Origin: an uncultured Clostridia bacterium
GTDB taxonomy: Bacteria > Bacillota > Clostridia > Oscillospirales > Ruminococcaceae
Length of the DNA stretch: 6,134 nucleotides
Reading direction: 5' to 3'
Assembly (NCBI GenBank): GCA_945835425.1
Contig: CAMAJC010000123.1
Coordinates: 1-6,134, forward strand
Shown one piece after another: positions 6,128-6,134 of this stretch (the stretch's first letter is position 1; every line of letters starts with the position of its first letter). The notes under the pieces were generated by a model. That model saw nothing but the letters and a program-made list of their open reading frames with translations. It made no database searches and was not told where the DNA came from. Position numbers and translations under genes: made by a program.

Positions 6128-6134
6128 TACCTTT

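Overview
The window looks like chromosomal DNA of an uncultured or little-studied anaerobic Firmicute, most likely a gut Clostridia of the Oscillospiraceae/Ruminococcaceae type. The reasons are strong AAAGGAGG-like ribosome binding sites, GTG use as a start, sigma-A type promoters in AT-rich gaps between G/C-biased genes, and proteins typical of that group (a GH106-like glycosidase without signal peptide, a clostridial MATE transporter). The taxonomic call is inference from style, not from a marker gene.

Layout: positions 1-3421 hold three genes on the minus strand, read from right to left. They are a GNAT N-acetyltransferase (2885-3421), a GH106-like glycoside hydrolase (567-2795) and the first 176 codons of a ribokinase that runs off the left edge (1-530). 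The glycosidase and ribokinase are only 36 bp apart and probably form a sugar-use operon: a cytoplasmic glycosidase releases a sugar and a PfkB kinase phosphorylates a sugar. The acetyltransferase lies 89 bp upstream with no clear terminator between, so it may be the first gene of the same transcript.

Positions 3422-3637 are a divergent promoter region. It serves the acetyltransferase leftward and a shikimate dehydrogenase gene (aroE/ydiB-like, 3638-4504) rightward. The aroE-side promoter overlaps a 7-bp inverted repeat that could be an operator, and a short GC hairpin sits in its leader. aroE stands alone, with no other aromatic-pathway gene in view.

Positions 4505-4580 are a convergent junction with one bidirectional terminator shared by aroE and by a minus-strand MATE-family multidrug/cation antiporter gene (4581-5951).

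Positions 5952-6134 are the MATE leader. This is the most interesting stretch: a 99-bp non-coding unit (5978-6076) has 12-bp terminal inverted repeats (11/12 match), a perfect 15-bp hairpin inside, and a 4-bp AAAG direct repeat immediately outside both ends. It has the build of a miniature inverted-repeat transposable element (MITE) inserted between the likely MATE promoter (-10 box at 6122-6127) and the MATE ribosome binding site. I see no RNA gene, CRISPR array, prophage gene or wholly new multi-gene system here.
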